A DNA stretch of 64,000 bases, taken from assembly GCA_958510875.1 (NCBI GenBank), contig OY294067.1, positions 254,215,736 to 254,279,735 of the forward strand. The letters are read 5' to 3'. Origin of the DNA: Endomychus coccineus. Lineage: Eukaryota > Arthropoda > Insecta > Coleoptera > Endomychidae. The position numbers and the translations under genes are program-made. The notes beneath the pieces are model-generated. The model ran no database searches and had not been told where the DNA came from. It saw only the letters and a program-made list of their open reading frames with translations. Within the stretch, counting starts at the first letter, position 1. Every line of letters starts with the position of its first letter. Shown here in pieces: positions 11,200 to 22,937 of the stretch.

Positions 11200-12190
11200 C
11201 AATAGCTTTACCGCTGCAGTCCCCGAGTGCCACACGTTTCATTTTTATAATTTTTTTTTGTGGAGGTGGAGAAAACCCTTCATGAGGTGGTTATGAGCCT
11301 TTGAGTCTCAAGGTCTACTGTGAGAGTCACCATTCCAGGCATATTCACTAAAAACTCCACCCCCTTTGTAGGCTTGTCTGGCTATTGCCTCCGGTGACAC
11401 TTAAGCCTGCTGGCCCATTGTATCTCGCCTATGTTTAGTTTCTTTACGGTATCCACTCGACTATTTTTGTACCTTGTACGAGTTTGTCCTTTACTCGGTG
11501 GGAACTGTATAATTCTGTTTCGCCGTTAGGTTTTCCAAAAATTGACTGTCTTTTGCGATCCAGTGCCTCGCATTTACACAGTATGCGTGTCACTTTTCTG
11601 TATACTTACCGCAAAGTCTGTTAGTTCGCCATTGTACAGTCACATTTTGGTTAGATGCCCTTTTACTGGCCCATGGCCAGTCATGAGCCCTGTTACGACT
11701 TTTATTTTTTCCCTATTTAGTACTAATAGGTCTGTCGTTCTTTTGTTACACAGGACTTTGATGTATTTCTTCTCATATTCTTTTCCTGGGATTTTTTCCC
11801 AGTATTCTTTGTGGTTTTCCATGATACAGTCTTCTACAGACCTTCGTGCTGTGCGTTTTGGTACCCCGTGGTCTGTTCTGGATCTGGAGCGTTTTTCGAC
11901 CCTCTTTTTACAAGTTTGTCGGCTTTTTCATTGCCTGTCGTTCCCTGATGTCCCGGCACCCAAATCAGCTTAACGCGGTTTCGGTGTGCCAGTATTTCAA
12001 GTTCTTTTTTGCATGTCCATACCAGACGGGATGTCACTTCCTGACTTCTCATTGCCTTGAGTGCAGCCTGACTGTCTATCAATATGTGGACCTGCTCATC
12101 GTCGATGGCTCTCCGGTTGTTTTCTTTCACACATTGGAGAATTGCATATACCTCTGCCTGGAAGACGTGTTTACAGAATGAGTCTTTGGG
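11200..12190 (-). pseudogene. LINE 3' portion with RNase H domain (R1/I-like)
   Basis: Reading down from 12190, the frame at 12130-11834 is an RNase H domain. It has LIDSQAALKAM (catalytic Asp), then LIWVPGHQGTTGNEKAD with the His and Asp of the active site. Downstream, in another frame, is a C-terminal tail with LVLNREKIKVVTGLMTGHGP (11822-11640), typical of RNase H-bearing LINEs. The copy is 5'-truncated at about 12190, so the reverse transcriptase is absent. RNase H removes RNA from the RNA-DNA hybrid during retrotransposition. Frameshifts show it is inactive. Confidence 0.8.
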
Positions 12191-12192
12191 TT

Positions 12193-12256
12193 TCTTAATA
12201 CACTCCTATTACTTTTATACTTACTTCTTAATATACTCCTATTACTTTTATACTTA
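12193..12256. repeat. Short tandem duplication (~32 bp x 2)
   Basis: CTTAATA(C/T)ACTCCTATTAC followed by TTTTATACTTA occurs twice in a row at the 5' edge of the LINE fragment. Confidence 0.7.
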
Positions 12257-12294
12257 TGTTAAATTGACAATCGATTTCTCAACAACTGTTTCAT

Positions 12295-12570
12295 TTCACC
12301 ATGATTTTCTTATACGGAATATTGAACAAATTAGGACCATCTTATTACAAACAGTACATTGTTTTCCATCATGATATTCACCACCAGTTCACTCAAAATA
12401 ATAATAATTTATATATAAACAGAACAAATCTCAAAAACACCATGCACTCTTTGTTTTTCGAGAGTTTTAATCAGTTGAACAAATTACCAATGTAATTAAA
12501 AGTAGCCTATCTGAACATTTTCAAAAACGAACTGAAGAAATTTGCTTCAAATGTACAAATAAGATATTTA
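12295..12570 (+). pseudogene. LINE reverse transcriptase C-terminal fragment
   Basis: The frame at 12301-12495 contains NNLYINRTNLKNTMHSLFFE followed by SFNQLNKLPM. This matches the general C-terminal pattern of LINE ORF2 proteins (R.N....S.FY.GL...N.LP). Further homologous-looking residues continue in another frame to about 12570. No RT core is present. The family call is by pattern only. Confidence 0.45.
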
Positions 12571-12859
12571 TTATGTGTTTGTTACCTGTTACTACAATTA
12601 TTGTTTTAAGATATCATTATGCTCATCTTATGAATAACTTCATAATGTATTCATCCAATGTTTATCATATATTTAAAATTATTTCAATATGTACCACATA
12701 CTTTTTTTACTTTTTTACTTCATACTTACTAGCTTATTTGTATATTAGGATATCCTATTTCAATAAAGATCTTTCTATCTATCGATTTATTACATCAACA
12801 ATTTTAAAACCTGATGTTGTAGGCAAGATGCAAGACTTATGATCATTTGCTTCTTGGTT

Positions 12860-14680
12860 TTATTCTCTGGTCAACTTCAGTAAAAAGTTTAATTTTGTGT
12901 AGTTACATTCCTGTAATTATCCAATATCACTCACTATGATGTTTCGGCAGAGTAAAGTAAAAAGTTTACTTTGATCCATAAAGCTCTTGTATGTATTACT
13001 CATTTCGAGGCGAACTTTATTTAAACTTCATATTTGATATGACGTATTTCATTCATTAGGTCTTCATAGTAGCTTTGAATCAGTTTTCAGATTCTGCCCG
13101 CATATATTTTAATGCAATAAAGTTTATTTCATTCGTGATTAATATGCATGCATATGAATTGCGTATTCATTGAATGTAACGTGGGCAGTGGGCACTCATC
13201 ATATTTTACAATAATTTTATCAAATTCCAAACATTACAAGTTCAATTAATATTGTGTATCTGTAAATAATGAAAATTACAAATAATAATTTACGCAATTC
13301 AATAAACGTTTCAACCACATTATCCGATCTATTATGAAATGTTAAAAGGGTACAGGCAATTCCAAAATATATTACACTATATGTCCCCGTTAAATATGAA
13401 GTCGTGACATTTTATAAATACATTAGAAACAACTGTTCGTACCTGAGTTAAATTATTATTAGTGTTCCATCCAATCAAATTTATTCGATCATTCTGTATC
13501 ACATATAAATTAGTTAACACTATCACCCTTTGTCCAAAACTATTTTATTATTCCACAGTGGTACCTCATATAGTATTCATCATCACATTTAACTGACCTT
13601 GGATGATTCCTGACGCAGCAGATGCGAAAAAGGCTTTGCCGGCACAATAAATATATTCGCGTATCGAGTCTATTGCGCAATGCGGGAGCCGTTCTGTGCG
13701 GGAGCCACCGCCACAATCCATCATCCTTCATGAATGGGAGAATGATATACTTGTTCTTCCAATTTTTACATAGAATAAACTTGAATATATTCAAATTAGG
13801 TTATTGAGAGCGTTTCCAGTACAATAAACGACGAAGCGAGGAATTGAAAATGATGCAGTGAGGAAATTGACATTTCCCATGTACACCGAGTCTTCTTCAA
13901 TGGCTTGATTGAAAAAAATATGTGATAGGGAGACAAGTAGTATTACCGGATCTCAATCCACTTGATATCGGATAGTAACTGAAATATATCTAACAAAACC
14001 GGATGAGACGTATGCCAGACACAAAATCAAGTAAACTTCTCCGCAAAGTGTGCGTAATGTGAAGAATGCATTTTATTCTTGATTAGGATTAGGACCTTCC
14101 AGTTTGTCGAATCCGAGATGTGCGGGGGTTGTATTCTTTCTGAAGCGAGTTTTCAACCACGTTCCATGGAACCAATTGCTACATTCAATACAACAAAATT
14201 TGGAGTGGTTCGTATCTTGTGGAGTTCAGTGCACATAAAGAATTTAAAATCTAAAAAGTCTTTTGGAAAGAAATTTCGACTTTACTACCGAATTAATTTT
14301 AGTTAAACCTTTTATATTCATATATTTACCGTCGAATTAAACGGGGATTTCATTCCTTTTCCTCTTACGGCCTAGAGACTCTTAAAGTAATTGGATTCAT
14401 CTTTCGAAACGAACGCATTTTCTCATATAACGATAATTTGAAAATGTCTTGCAATAAAACAGAATCTGTTTAAGATCACATAAAATATTATACCGAGATT
14501 GATTCGTCATCCTTATCTACCACTGGTGTAATAAACTCCTGTATAATATTTTACGTGACTTCTGAATATAAAATACTATAATTTTATTATCGTCAGATCA
14601 TAATAAATCACGAAGACTCTTATAAAATAGAAACGTTCACAAAGATAACAGTCAATAAATAACTATAGACAAGATATATC
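12860..14680. other. No recognisable gene
   Basis: AT-rich. A - strand frame at 13540-13794 (ending DDEYYMRYHCGIIK) lies in a locally GC-richer patch (13610-13730) but matches nothing I recognise and has no clear splice context. Confidence 0.45.
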
Positions 14681-14689
14681 TATGTAGAA

Positions 14690-14785
14690 AGTTTTCGTAA
14701 TATAACACAAATTTTCATCTTTATTTCGTGAGAAAAGGTGCGTAACTGTGGGATATGTGGAGAAACAGAATAATAGGAATAATAG
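14690..14785 (+). repeat. Dispersed repeat, copy a
   Basis: About 85 bp shared with 17190-17280 in the same orientation, including AAATTTTCATCTTTA, TGAGAAAAGGTGC and GGATATGTGGAG. Confidence 0.7.
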
Positions 14786-14952
14786 GAATAATAAGTATAA
14801 CATGATGATAAAGATATGTTCGCATGTAGAAAGTTCAATTCCTTTTTCATGTTCCTTTCAAACAAATTCCTAATAAGCAATGGTTCAGTGATAAGTCACT
14901 ATTTCATAAAGTCTCAATAAATAGACACAATAATATTACTCATCCTGGAATC

Positions 14953-15102
14953 ATGGTTCGATTAGAGAAACTGAATTCATTTTATATGGTTCTTCTAGTG
15001 ACTTGGTTAATCTGTCAAGAATTTTCGCAAATTTATTCGGATATGGTAATCACTGCAACCTGTGTATCCAGCTTACAAGTTTTATTTACCATGTTCAACT
15101 GA
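14953..15102 (+). CDS. Possible first exon or small secreted peptide ORF
   Basis: An ATG at 14953 opens a 49-codon frame whose residues 8-22 (NSFYMVLLVTWLICQ) form a hydrophobic stretch after basic MVRLEK, like a signal peptide. The frame ends at a TGA at 15100. A GTAATC after codon 31 (SDM) could instead be a splice donor. No homolog is recognised and no promoter motif is convincing. It may be chance. Confidence 0.2.
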   Translation: MVRLEKLNSFYMVLLVTWLICQEFSQIYSDMVITATCVSSLQVLFTMFN

Positions 15103-15407
15103 CTGACAGCGGTATATATTGATTCAATAAGTGCGAGCGGGATTCGACAAATATGGGGATGAACGACAATTCTATTCATAGCGCCCCTGTCAGGCCTCTA
15201 GCTAGATCATATGCATGTTGCATCTGGAAAATTTTGTTTTAAGGTGAGCATTAAATAATTATCTAAAAATGGTGCTAGAACCAAAATTGAATAGAAATCG
15301 TTACAATAAATTAATTTTGTTATTCATAGAATAGATTTACGGGATATTAAAAATTCTCAACTCAATGTATAATCGTGCTTCTATCGCGATTACTACCGTA
15401 ATCATAT

Positions 15408-15500
15408 TGTTAGATAACACCCACTATAGCGCTTTATTTGTTTCTCTTGTGAAACAATACAATGCGTCTGGCTCGCTGTTACTGACAAGACTCTCATATA
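15408..15500 (+). repeat. Dispersed repeat, copy a
   Basis: The stretch around AATACAATGCGTCTGG and ACAAGACTCTC is shared with 33385-33455 in the same orientation. Confidence 0.6.
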
Positions 15501-15604
15501 CGGAATAAATTTCTTTTCAATATCTAAATAGAATAGTAAAAAGAAAAGATTGCTCTAGTTCGAATAGTGACAACACGTCTATCAGTCTCAGACAGCTATT
15601 TCGA

Positions 15605-16748
15605 TTTTCTTATAAGCTCATCAGAGCAACGAGTAGGACGATGAAGTCACTAAGCGACCATCTCCGCCAGAGGTATAGAAAACCCCATTTGGAAATGCTA
15701 AAGCAATCCAAACGCCATCTACTTGAAGATATATCTCTTTCCACTGAAATAATTTTATCACAATGCAACACAAAACACATTGATCAAAAGTTCTCACGCG
15801 TTTCAAAAAAACAACAGGGATAGATTGGGCATGAAGCCACCAGGTAGCGGTACCAAAACAATGCATTAGATGAAGAACAAACACATTCGTCTTAGCCGTC
15901 AATACACAGGGTTAGGGTTAAGGTTATATGATTAACCAATCCCCGACGTTTCATTCAAACTCGGGAGAACTTTGAACCAATCGGTTGCATTGTGAATAAT
16001 TATTTCAGTACGTCACATATCTTCTGGTAGATGGCGTTTGGATCACTTGGTTTAGCATTTCCCATTGGGGTTTTATATATCATTGTCCTACTGGTGCTAC
16101 TCATAGACCTATTATCCTAAGGAGACGAAACATCTCATCCATAAAACTCCATTTGACTTGTCGCAATGATTACATGAAGTATGACAAAGAAAACCAACGG
16201 ACCTCTTTGTCGCCGAGTCATAATTACTCCTTATTGGCAACGCTGTAACTATGATTGAAGACTTGGTACCACTTGTAAGGCAACACCACTTCGAAATAGC
16301 TACAAGTAATACGGAAGCTGTCAAATTGCGTAGTGCAGAACAAAGTCTCCATTCATAAAAGGTACGCGGCGTTGTCGCTTTCTGAACAAATGATGCAATG
16401 GAACGGAATAGCTCTATATTTAAAAATTTAAATATTCCATAATTCGATTGTATATTCCAGGTTACCATAAATTATGGAATATTTTTCAGAGAAAACGACA
16501 TTTCAACAGTATTGCTTCTAATATAACTAATAAATAATGCTATGGACGTTTTTATAATAATCACGAATCTCAACCCGGTACACAGAACAACTAATCCGGC
16601 AACAGCACATTCCATACGGCCATACTTGTAATATACAGGGGTCTGAGTGGCCCGAAATTTTGACAATGTCTGATCGTGTTTAAATGTAAACAGTTCCATC
16701 TCCTTAGGATAATAGGTCTATGGTTCTACTAATGAGCTTATGAGAATC
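15605..16748. mobile_element. Long-TIR MITE interrupted by an 8 bp-TSD element
   Basis: The left arm 15612-15735 contains ATAAGCTCAT, GAGTAGGACGATGA and CCAAACGCCATCTACTTGAA. The right arm, read inverted, carries the same blocks at 16015-16101 and 16731-16745. The right arm is split by the insertion at 16102-16722. Without it the element is about 520 bp. The middle (15800-16010) is unique and non-coding. It includes a short GGGTTAGGGTTAAGG that I read as chance rather than telomeric. Confidence 0.72.
16102..16722. mobile_element. hAT-like non-autonomous element with 8 bp TSD
   Basis: Inverted ends CATAGACCTATTATCCTAAG (16102) and the mirrored CTTAGGATAATAGGTCTATG (ending 16722). Flanks GTGCTACT (16094-16101) and GTTCTACT (16723-16730) are an 8 bp duplication with one mismatch, as hAT or P elements make. 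The 620 bp interior has no recognisable transposase. It interrupts the right arm of the MITE at 15605-16748, so it is the younger of the two. Confidence 0.78.
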
Positions 16749-17189
16749 TTTTAATTAACTTTACTCTTAAGACTTTCGAATCCGACTACGAATCATTCCA
16801 CGATTGGTTTCAGAAATGCATCTCAATTCATAAGAAATAGTAAAGGGATCATTCGGTATTAGTATTAGTTATTGAATGATTCCCAGGATGATCTGGAATG
16901 AGTATCTGTGGATGTTGGGAACCCAAGAAAACATAACATTATATGATCTTTATTCGACCTTGCCAACTATTGATTGACCTTAACATTCGAATTTTTTTAA
17001 GCGTTCAATGAGTGTAACAATGAAAGCTCCTTTAATTGCAGTAGGCGGGATCAGCGACCTTTTTTCACAGGATTGAGGTAAAAATATAATAAGTGAAAAT
17101 TTCCGAAGATATGAATGTATTCTATTTGATATTATGTAACTTCAAGCGATTATAATAGTAAAAAAGACATTTCCCCAAAAGCAACACGT

Positions 17190-17280
17190 TAGTCTTCGTA
17201 ATATGATATAAATTTTCATCTTTAGCTCCTGAGAAAAGGTGCATCACTATGGAATATGTGGAGCAATAGAATAATAGTTC
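17190..17280 (+). repeat. Dispersed repeat, copy b
   Basis: Direct counterpart of 14690-14785. The two copies bracket the nested MITE region. Confidence 0.7.
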
Positions 17281-17355
17281 ACAATCATGAGTAAGAACGA
17301 TAAGATTCCGGCTGAAATTGATTAATAATTAAAATAAAATATTTATAGCAGAAAT

Positions 17356-17803
17356 TCAAAGATGTCCATACTTTTCTCCCTCACTATATAAAACGAATCC
17401 AAGTAGTTGGAAATCAAGATTACGAGATTGCATCAAAGTGACGGAACTTACAAATGCTTCATCATTATTGGGGCTGATTGCAATTCTGGTCAGTTCACTG
17501 ACGGCAAACTCGACAGTTTCAAGTGATGACTGCAAAGTAGACGCTGCTATAATGCAATGGTAATGGCTGGATATATATCTTGAATGTGAATTTGTTGCAA
17601 TTTCGGGATCCGTGACATTCTCAGAATGCACGCGCGTCTCGACGTATCCATTGTTCTGGCCAAGGCCACCTTTTGCACGCTCGAAGAATTAATTCAATCG
17701 CTCGCATGTTAACCCCGACACTCGGTTGTTTGCACTTGTTTTCGTCTTTGATACTTCTTCTACTCGAATTTGATACTTTTATAACTTCAGATTCGAGAGC
17801 CAT
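17356..17803 (-). other. Unrecognised pair of frames, possibly one broken gene
   Basis: Two - strand frames abut. 17803-17621 starts MALESEVIKVSNSSRR and ends WIRRDARAF. 17631-17356 contains SLETVEFAVSELTRIAIS. A single frameshift near 17625 would join them into about 150 residues. No domain, signal or membrane segment is recognised. It could be a degraded transposon ORF or chance. Confidence 0.18.
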
Positions 17804-18189
17804 TGTCGAGATTTCCTAATCTCTGACCCTGGATTAATTTCGATTTTTAATAATCGCCATGATTTTCAGCGAACTGAGAAAATATTCAGTCGAACCAGCT
17901 GGGATGATGAGTAGCTTTATTTTGTCTCTGGTATAGTTTTCAATGACTATACTACGAAATATTATTGAATTATTTGAAAACTTTGTCTATTTGAAATAAT
18001 CCATGTTCATCGCAATTGGTCAGAAAATTATACACTGAATACACTTCTTGTTATTTCATCGTTCTCTTTTGTTGCAACACTGCAATATTCCTGAACTGGG
18101 ATGTTTTATTTTAATGTTAATTCCTGTTTGAAACTGTTAACCAAATAAAAAAAATATATGGTAGTGACGGATACCCAAAAAAAAACATA

Positions 18190-18870
18190 TTAGCACATGT
18201 CCATGTTTATTGATTTTGGAAGTTTTTTCATAATATCTTTTGAAGTAGCCAATTCTTCTTTGGAAATGAGGAATTTTATAGCGGATCCTTTGGATTTATG
18301 CAACCAACGAACAACATATCCCTCGCTAGCATCATGTATTATCTCAGCTTTATAGTTTGCAACGATGAAATCACCAATATTCACTCACATCCATATTATC
18401 CTCACTAGACTCGTTAGATTGTGATAAATCTAGCGACGTATCATCACCATAACGATTCTTCTATCGTAACCCTTTTATTTTGTATATTCAAAACACGTAT
18501 TGTTATTGATTCTTCTCTCATGACCTTTCTCTTCACAGTCAATCTAGCCTATCCGTAACATAGGAGCCAAGAAAGTCATGATCACAAAATATATTGGGAT
18601 TCTACGAAACGATCCCTGCAGCTTGAAAACCTTTACAGATATTCTGAGGTGTGAAGCCCAAAGGAAATGCATTTCCATCTAGTTCAGTAATGTCGTAAAT
18701 AGTTATAGATTGCGCTGGATGATTAGTTATCCAAGTATTGCCAGCTGCGTTGAAGTACTTCTTCAATGGTCTGAATACAGAAAAGGTTGGAGTTTATGGC
18801 TACAATGAGGTGGATTCATTATTCTTAGCTCGATTGTATCTGAAACAAGAAGTAAATTAGGCGAATGCAA
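18190..18870 (-). pseudogene. Pogo-like (DDE_1) transposase C-terminal remnant
   Basis: Reading down from about 18840: NPPHCSHKLQP, then FSVFRPLKKYFNAAGNTWI, then NHPAQSITIYDITELDGNAF and PLGFTPQNICKGFQAAGI. This is the layout after the last catalytic block in pogo/Tigger/jerky-like transposases. A more acidic stretch and a final frame (18384-18190, INIGDFIVANYKAEI..VVRWLHKSKGSA) resemble the C-terminal extension of such proteins. Stops and frameshifts occur near 18600 and 18480. The DNA-binding and first catalytic parts are missing and no terminal repeats were found. Confidence 0.72.
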
Positions 18871-19089
18871 TAAGTGAGCCAGGTTCAATTTAACCCCACG
18901 AATGTGTGAAAAAAAGTATTAACTGCTCCCAATATCATTCTAGAAGTTGCACGACAATGTGTTCAAATTTATCAAACAGTCGATATTTTTAAATCGCTTT
19001 GTAGAAATCAACAACGCCAACTATCAAGAGAAATAAACACGAACATCCACCTGCAACGAATCCTTGTACAGAACTGATAATATTCACAG

Positions 19090-20340
19090 GGGAGTCAGGG
19101 GACAGCTACTTTTTCGGCATGGTAAAGTGCCATATGCCCTTATTATAGCATTATAATTACGATTGCTTCGTTCATTCATCGTATGAGGGGAGGAGGCCTG
19201 GCCCCCAAATGCACTAGGGCCACTTAGTTCGGCCCATTGTGCGTCCCGTGGATAGAAGCGTATTCTTTTGTAGCAGGTTTGTATCTCATCAGGAACCAAG
19301 AATATTGCTAGTGCTGGATTTCATAAGTTCTTCTGGGAGCAGTATCGATTCTCCGGAGTGTCGGTGCCTGAGGGATGCTAATGCTTGGTATTCCGACAGG
19401 ATGTAAGATTGCGGATTCCTCCTCCTCCCTGCACTTCCTACGTATTGGGTCATCTGTGATGCCCATAGTGTGAAAGTGTTTGTTAAGACGACAGTGACCA
19501 GTTGAAATTCCTCATTTCTCTGATGTCCTTTCTGTTCAAAGAAAGGACTTTTTTTGGGAGCCTAGGCACAGATTCTTTGATGAAGAACTTGGCCTGCCTC
19601 GTGCGTGGTGATTCTCGCTACAGTTCAGACCACTCTCTATTCAGTCGGCCCAAAAGAGCGAGATTCTCCACGCAATTTGATGAAGCGACCCACGGGGGCA
19701 CCAGACGACCCTCGTCTGGCCAGGGAGTCGGCCATTTCGTTTCCTTCAACTCCACTGTGCCCAGGAATCCAGATGAGTTGAACTTTAGTTCTCCTGACTA
19801 GTTCAGCCAGTGTATCCCTGCATTATTTGACAAGCCTTGATGTGACTGACGGAGATTTGAGAGCTCTCAGAACCGACCGGCTGCCTGGCAGAAGTCAATA
19901 TTGCGTAGAACTCTGCCTGAAAAACCGTGCTTAAGCGCCTAGAGTCACTGAGATAGCAATCTTTGGCCTTCTTAGGTACACTCCTGCTCCAGAAACCTGG
20001 ATCTACCTTGGACCCATCTGTGAACCATACGAACCCGTCTGGTGGCAGCAGGGTGAGAGTTTCGTTACTCCAATCTCCTCTATCCGGCATGAGAATTTTG
20101 GGAGATGTGAGACATAGCTGGGACCATGCTATTTTGCTTCAGTTCTAGTACGTGGCATTTAGAAATTGCCTCACTTGAAATCGATGAGTGTCCACGAGAG
20201 TAGTGCGTTTTGGTCCAGAAGCCTAGGCCCTTGAACCTATACGCCATTCTCATGGTCTCAGTCTTAAGATATAAGTGTAGAAGTGGTAATCTGGCGAGAG
20301 CATAAAAGGACTCTCGTTGGAGCCGACCTAATACCGCTCA
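19090..20340 (-). pseudogene. R1-like LINE ORF2 3' part with RNase H and zinc-knuckle tail
   Basis: Frame 20090-19803 has WFTDGSKVD (first RNase H Asp), STVFQAEFYAIL (Glu) and a degraded S.S.ACQIMQGYTG. In another frame, LIWIPGHSGVEGNEMADSLA (about 19790-19730) carries the His and last Asp. Further down are LNKHFHTMGITDDPI and RKCREEEES, a cysteine-type tail. Below about 19320 is a 3' UTR-like stretch. Several frameshifts make it a pseudogene. The family retrotransposes by target-primed reverse transcription. Confidence 0.82.
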
Positions 20341-21220
20341 ATATGCCTACAAATGCAAGCCGTTGCAGTCAATCCAGGGGGCGCTGGGATATACCAGTCC
20401 TTGTCCCCAACCACCACACTACCACAGCGGTATAGATCCAATAAAGAGTATTTGGGTGTAATTCCCTCTTCTGCACGCCCAAAAAGACGCAGATTGCGAA
20501 GCAATCTGTATCTGCCTTTACAGCCTTCAGACCAGTTAACCCATGTACCCAGTGAACCCCGTTCTACCGTACTGATGTTATCATTATTGTTAGGTAACGA
20601 TGATTTCGTACCTACAGAAAAAACTATCCGATTGAACATGTCTTGTTATAAAAGTATAAGATACATTTCAATGAAAAATTAAATGGAAGCAGTTCTCAAT
20701 GATTAATATTATTCCTTTCAATTTACTATCTGTTATTGCATGAGTGACATTTAATTAAAAGCACAGAAAGTCATTGAAATTCTTTAATAATGATTACATC
20801 ACTACGAAAAAAGCTAAGGTCAGTTTTTTAGCTTGGAAATTATGCTCTACTATATATACTTCCTCCTTTCTGTGGGTTTAACCGAACCGAATTGTTCACC
20901 GCTCGGGCCTTTTCGATTCATTAAAAAGTAGAAAATAATTTCAATGTAGAAATTAATATTTATAAAATTGACTGGCATTGAATCATTCGGAATGGCATTA
21001 AATGAATGAATTCACAATATCGATCGCAATGGGAAGGTGAGTTATAATGAACTGACCCTGACAGTAAAGAAGAGTGATGAAATGCTAACAGTCACGCTAT
21101 GGCATTTAAATTAAACTATAGATATTATCATCTTATCAAAACAATGAAGCGAAACGCGCCACCCGCTTTTATCGCACGCTGTGGTAACTTGAAACCACAA
21201 TGATTGTTTATATTCTGACT
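20340..21220. other. No recognisable gene
   Basis: 20340-20590 is GC-richer and has open frames on both strands without recognisable motifs. It may be further LINE-derived sequence. 20640-21220 is AT-rich with nothing seen. Confidence 0.4.
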
Positions 21221-21224
21221 GAAG

Positions 21225-22560
21225 TTTTGTAGGATTGCGTTTCAGATTTTATTCCATGACTCTGAATTTGCAACTTGTCAAATTGGAAATCAACATTTTT
21301 AACTTAATATTTAAAACTTCTATTGTTCCTGAAGCATTTAAAAAAGCGAACGTAATTCCCATACACAAATCGGGTACTAAAAATCTTATTGACAACTATC
21401 GCCCCATCAGTTTTATCGATAATTTTTGTAAAATGTTCGAAAAATGTTTGAAAAAAAGGATAATGAGTTTTTTAAATAAATTCAATATTATTTATACAAT
21501 CAGTTTGGATTTCGAGATATTTTGAGCAAGGCTGATGTCATAATTGAATTAACAAACTTTGTTACAAATAATTGTAATAATAATCAAAAATCAATTGGAG
21601 CATTTATGGACTCAGCTAAAACTTTCGACACGGTCCCACATAAAGAATTATTAGATATACTCTCTATGGAATCAGGGGAAAGACGCATACTTTAATGAAA
21701 AACTATTTAGAAAATATGTGTCAAATAGTTGAAATTAAATATAGGAGTTCCACATGGTACAGTATTAGGCCCGATACTTTTCCTAGTTTATATCAAGACA
21801 CTCGTCAATTGCAATTTAAACGGTAAACTAATATCCTATGCAGATGACACAATTTTGATTTTCTCTGGTTCATCATGGGACCTCGTAAAAGAAAAGGCTT
21901 GCGGAGGGCTCAAAACAATAAATATCGTGCTGGATGCTCTCAGTCTCATCTCAGATTAACAATTAACTTAGACTATCTACATCGCAATCTCTATCTGCAA
22001 CCATTCTCTGCCAGATTTCAATTACCTACAACTTGATACTACTGAATATATTTATAAAACTAATACAATTGAATATCTAGGTATCTATGTTGATAAGTAT
22101 CTCAAATGGGACCATCATGTCATTTATCTTGAGTAAAAAGATTAAGCAACTAATACATTTTTACTTACTAAGGAATATACCACAAAACGATTTACTTGTA
22201 ACAGTTTACAAATCTTTGGTGGTGGAGTCATTGATCAGTCATGGTACAATCGCATGGGGCGGGTTATATAATAATTTATTAGAAATTCTAAATGTGAGAA
22301 ATTTGTACACTAATACTGTATATATGTAAGTTTTTCCACCAAAAAGAGGAAATATGAGAGTCACACTTATCATACACATATTTAACTAGGAACACTGCAA
22401 ACAAACAAATCAGCATCCCTATATGCACCAAATCTTAAACACAAAGAACATTCCTATATTTTGCGGAGAAAAGCTATATCTTGCTTGATATTAAAACAAT
22501 TCCTAATATGAAACACTTTTCTAAAACTTATATAGACACGATTAATTTTTCGAAACCAAA
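21225..22560 (+). pseudogene. LINE reverse transcriptase remnant
   Basis: VIPIHKSGTKNLIDNYRPIS (21235-21525), then FRDILSKADV and FMDSAKTFDTVPHKEL (about 21505-21660), then GVPHGTVLGPILFLVYI and a YADD catalytic box (21729-21850), then YLGIYVDKYLKWDHHV and YKSLVVESLISHGTIAWGGL (22070-22280). Frame changes occur near 21510, 21690, 21960 and 22110. The layout resembles the LINE at 54855-56300. The endonuclease is missing, so this is a 5'-truncated dead copy. Confidence 0.82.
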
Positions 22561-22937
22561 ATAAATTGTCATCCTCTTTTACTGACTGTTTTTATTAATC
22601 ACTTTGATTTAATTTGATTTCAAATGTATCATGAATATGTTACAATTAGAAATTTAATACTAATGTAATTTTATTCTTAATTTATTTTCAATAATAATAT
22701 TTGTTCATTTACACATGCAAAAAATACTTTATTATAACATTCAGGTGTATAACTCATCATTCACATGAGATATATTATTATATTGTGATAATATTAGTTT
22801 TTAAATTTGATATGCTTACAAATACTAATGTATATATAAAATGAAATGAACACTTGAATTTGAAGATTCCGCATCGAAAAAGGTTGTTTCTGGTAAAATC
22901 GTCTGGACAGAATGGATTGTTTATTTTATCACGATAT

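Noticed and set aside
11542..11973. 143-residue + strand ORF
   Set aside because: Antisense shadow of the LINE RNase H region.
15908..15926. TTAGGGTTAAGG telomere-like motif
   Set aside because: Single short occurrence within a MITE; insects typically use TTAGG.
20353..20682. 109-residue + strand ORF
   Set aside because: It overlaps an equally open - strand frame in a GC-richer patch; neither has recognisable motifs.
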